Shown: piece by piece, positions 63,233 to 64,000 of the stretch | Layout: each line of letters begins with the position of its first letter | Position numbering within the stretch: position 1 is the first letter of the stretch | NCBI GenBank assembly: GCA_032358255.1 | Contig: JAULBX010029269.1 | Location: 1 to 64,000, forward strand | DNA length: 64,000 bases | Direction: 5' to 3' | Origin: Heterotrichella gracilis | Lineage: Eukaryota; Sar; Xanthophyceae; Tribonematales; Xanthonemataceae | Notes under the pieces: generated by a model | The model's database searches: none | What the model saw: the letters and a program-made list of their open reading frames with translations, nothing else | What the model was told of the DNA's origin: nothing | Program-made: the position numbers and the translations under genes

Positions 63233-64000
63233 TTGAAGACAATTGGCATCATAGGATCAGGTATTAGCGGGTTAAGCGCGGCTGCTGTTATGTCACTTGA
63301 AGGGCATAAAGTAATGGTCTTTGAAAAGAACGAACAACTTGGTGGCCGAATGCGTCAATTTGAATCGCAGGGGTTCGTTTTTGATATGGGTCCAAGTTGG
63401 TATTGGATGCCTGATGTATTTGAACGGTTTTTCGCTCGCTTTGGGCATAAGAGTTCAGATTTTTATGAGCTTGTAAAACTCGACCCAGGCTTTCAGGTGA
63501 TTTATGATAATGAAGAGATTATAAAGGTGCCTGCCAACTGGGACGAACTTTTAGATCTATTTGAGCAACATGAAACGGGTAGCGCCAATAAACTTAAAAA
63601 ATTTATGGAAGAAGCCGCTTATAAATATGAAGTTGGCATCAACAATTTAATTTATCAGCCGGGTTTAGCGTGGAGTGAACTAATTACCCCTACAACTTTA
63701 AAAGGCGCTTTGCGGTTACAGCTTTTCTCATCTTTTAGTAAACACGTGCGATCATATTTTAAGAACGAAAAATTAATTTCATTGATGGAGTTCCCGGTTT
63801 TGTTTTTAGGTGCCATGCCTCAAAATACACCCGCGCTATACAGCCTAATGAATTATGCAGGCTTGAAACAAGGAACATTTTATCCAATGGGTGGCTTTAA
63901 AAAACTAATAGACGCAATAGTGCAGATTGGAAAAGATCGTGGGGTTGATTATTATACTTCCGAACCAATAAATGCAATCCATAAACAACAAAATTCGAAA
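63233..64000 (+). CDS. crtI: Phytoene desaturase family carotenoid enzyme (5' part)
   Basis: Open for 256 codons from a TTG to the window edge; the 3' part is missing. No in-frame ATG precedes the FAD loop, and a stop lies three codons upstream of the TTG. The sequence starts MKTIGIIGSGISGLSAA with the dinucleotide loop GSGISG, then EKNEQLGGRMRQFESQGFVFDMGPSWYWMP, the CrtI signature (GGR and FDxGPS). It desaturates phytoene in carotenoid synthesis. It is the first gene after the MerR-B12 regulator and is preceded by O2. Confidence 0.9.
   Translation, partial: MKTIGIIGSGISGLSAAAVMSLEGHKVMVFEKNEQLGGRMRQFESQGFVFDMGPSWYWMPDVFERFFARFGHKSSDFYELVKLDPGFQVIYDNEEIIKVPANWDELLDLFEQHETGSANKLKKFMEEAAYKYEVGINNLIYQPGLAWSELITPTTLKGALRLQLFSSFSKHVRSYFKNEKLISLMEFPVLFLGAMPQNTPALYSLMNYAGLKQGTFYPMGGFKKLIDAIVQIGKDRGVDYYTSEPINAIHKQQNSK

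Overview
This AT-rich window comes from a Bacteroidota chromosome. The evidence is a C-terminal type IX secretion sorting domain on a large secreted protein, sigma-ABfr-type promoters (TAnnTTTG -7 boxes, TTTG -33 boxes), the near absence of GGAGG-type ribosome sites, and family choices typical of that phylum (lipoprotein LptC, ornithine aminotransferase with bestrophin channels, RecQ with HRDC, GDP-heptose genes). I cannot place it below phylum.

Region 1 (1-41.4 kb) is mostly chromosomal housekeeping. It begins inside a secreted PKD/Ig-type adhesin-like protein, followed by fabG, a VWA membrane protein, a chagasin-like inhibitor, a front-end fatty acid desaturase and lpdA. A bestrophin, beta-carbonic anhydrase and purE run follows, then DUF721, an M28 peptidase, rocD, a second bestrophin, an RlmL-type methyltransferase and comB. 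A heptose/glycan cluster (gmhA, TPR-SpoIIE phosphatase, hddC, gmhB-like, GT2) precedes a T9SS metzincin. A tetR-tolC-mfp-RND efflux operon follows, with a palindrome set exactly on its promoter. The stretch ends with an M23 peptidase, an O-antigen ligase-like protein, recQ, a MacB-type permease, lptC, an outer-membrane protein and coaX.

Region 2 (41.4-52.0 kb) is an integrated mobile element in tRNA-Phe(GAA). The tRNA 3' end is repeated at 51836 and 52013, and an identical 19-nt double site (TTCCCCAC twice) lies just inside both ends. The element carries a tyrosine recombinase, an AlpA/MerR-type helix-turn-helix protein, an HUH rolling-circle Rep, an SRAP protein and a defence-like cargo. The cargo is a PutAbiC-type abortive infection protein, a HEPN-like protein, a four-TM protein that borrows the N-terminal module of Bacteroidota M23 peptidases, a tandem paralogue pair and several orphans. 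No second relaxase or conjugation gene is visible.

Region 3 (52.0-64.0 kb) is a light-response and photoprotection block. A long minus-strand run (SRPBCC, DUF2805, SDR, flavin reductase, TspO, DUF2071, DUF2256, Fe-S photolyase, CRY-DASH, YceI lipoprotein, NmrA-like) diverges from a plus-strand run (PTPS, folE, DUF2452, MerR-B12 regulator with the Wx9EH motif of CarH/LitR photoreceptors), followed by phytoene desaturase crtI. The same palindrome, TTTGTTTAAY-N14-ATTAAACAAA, occurs in both intergenic promoters of this block and nowhere else that I noticed. It is a strong candidate operator for the regulator, and is the most coherent regulatory system in the window.
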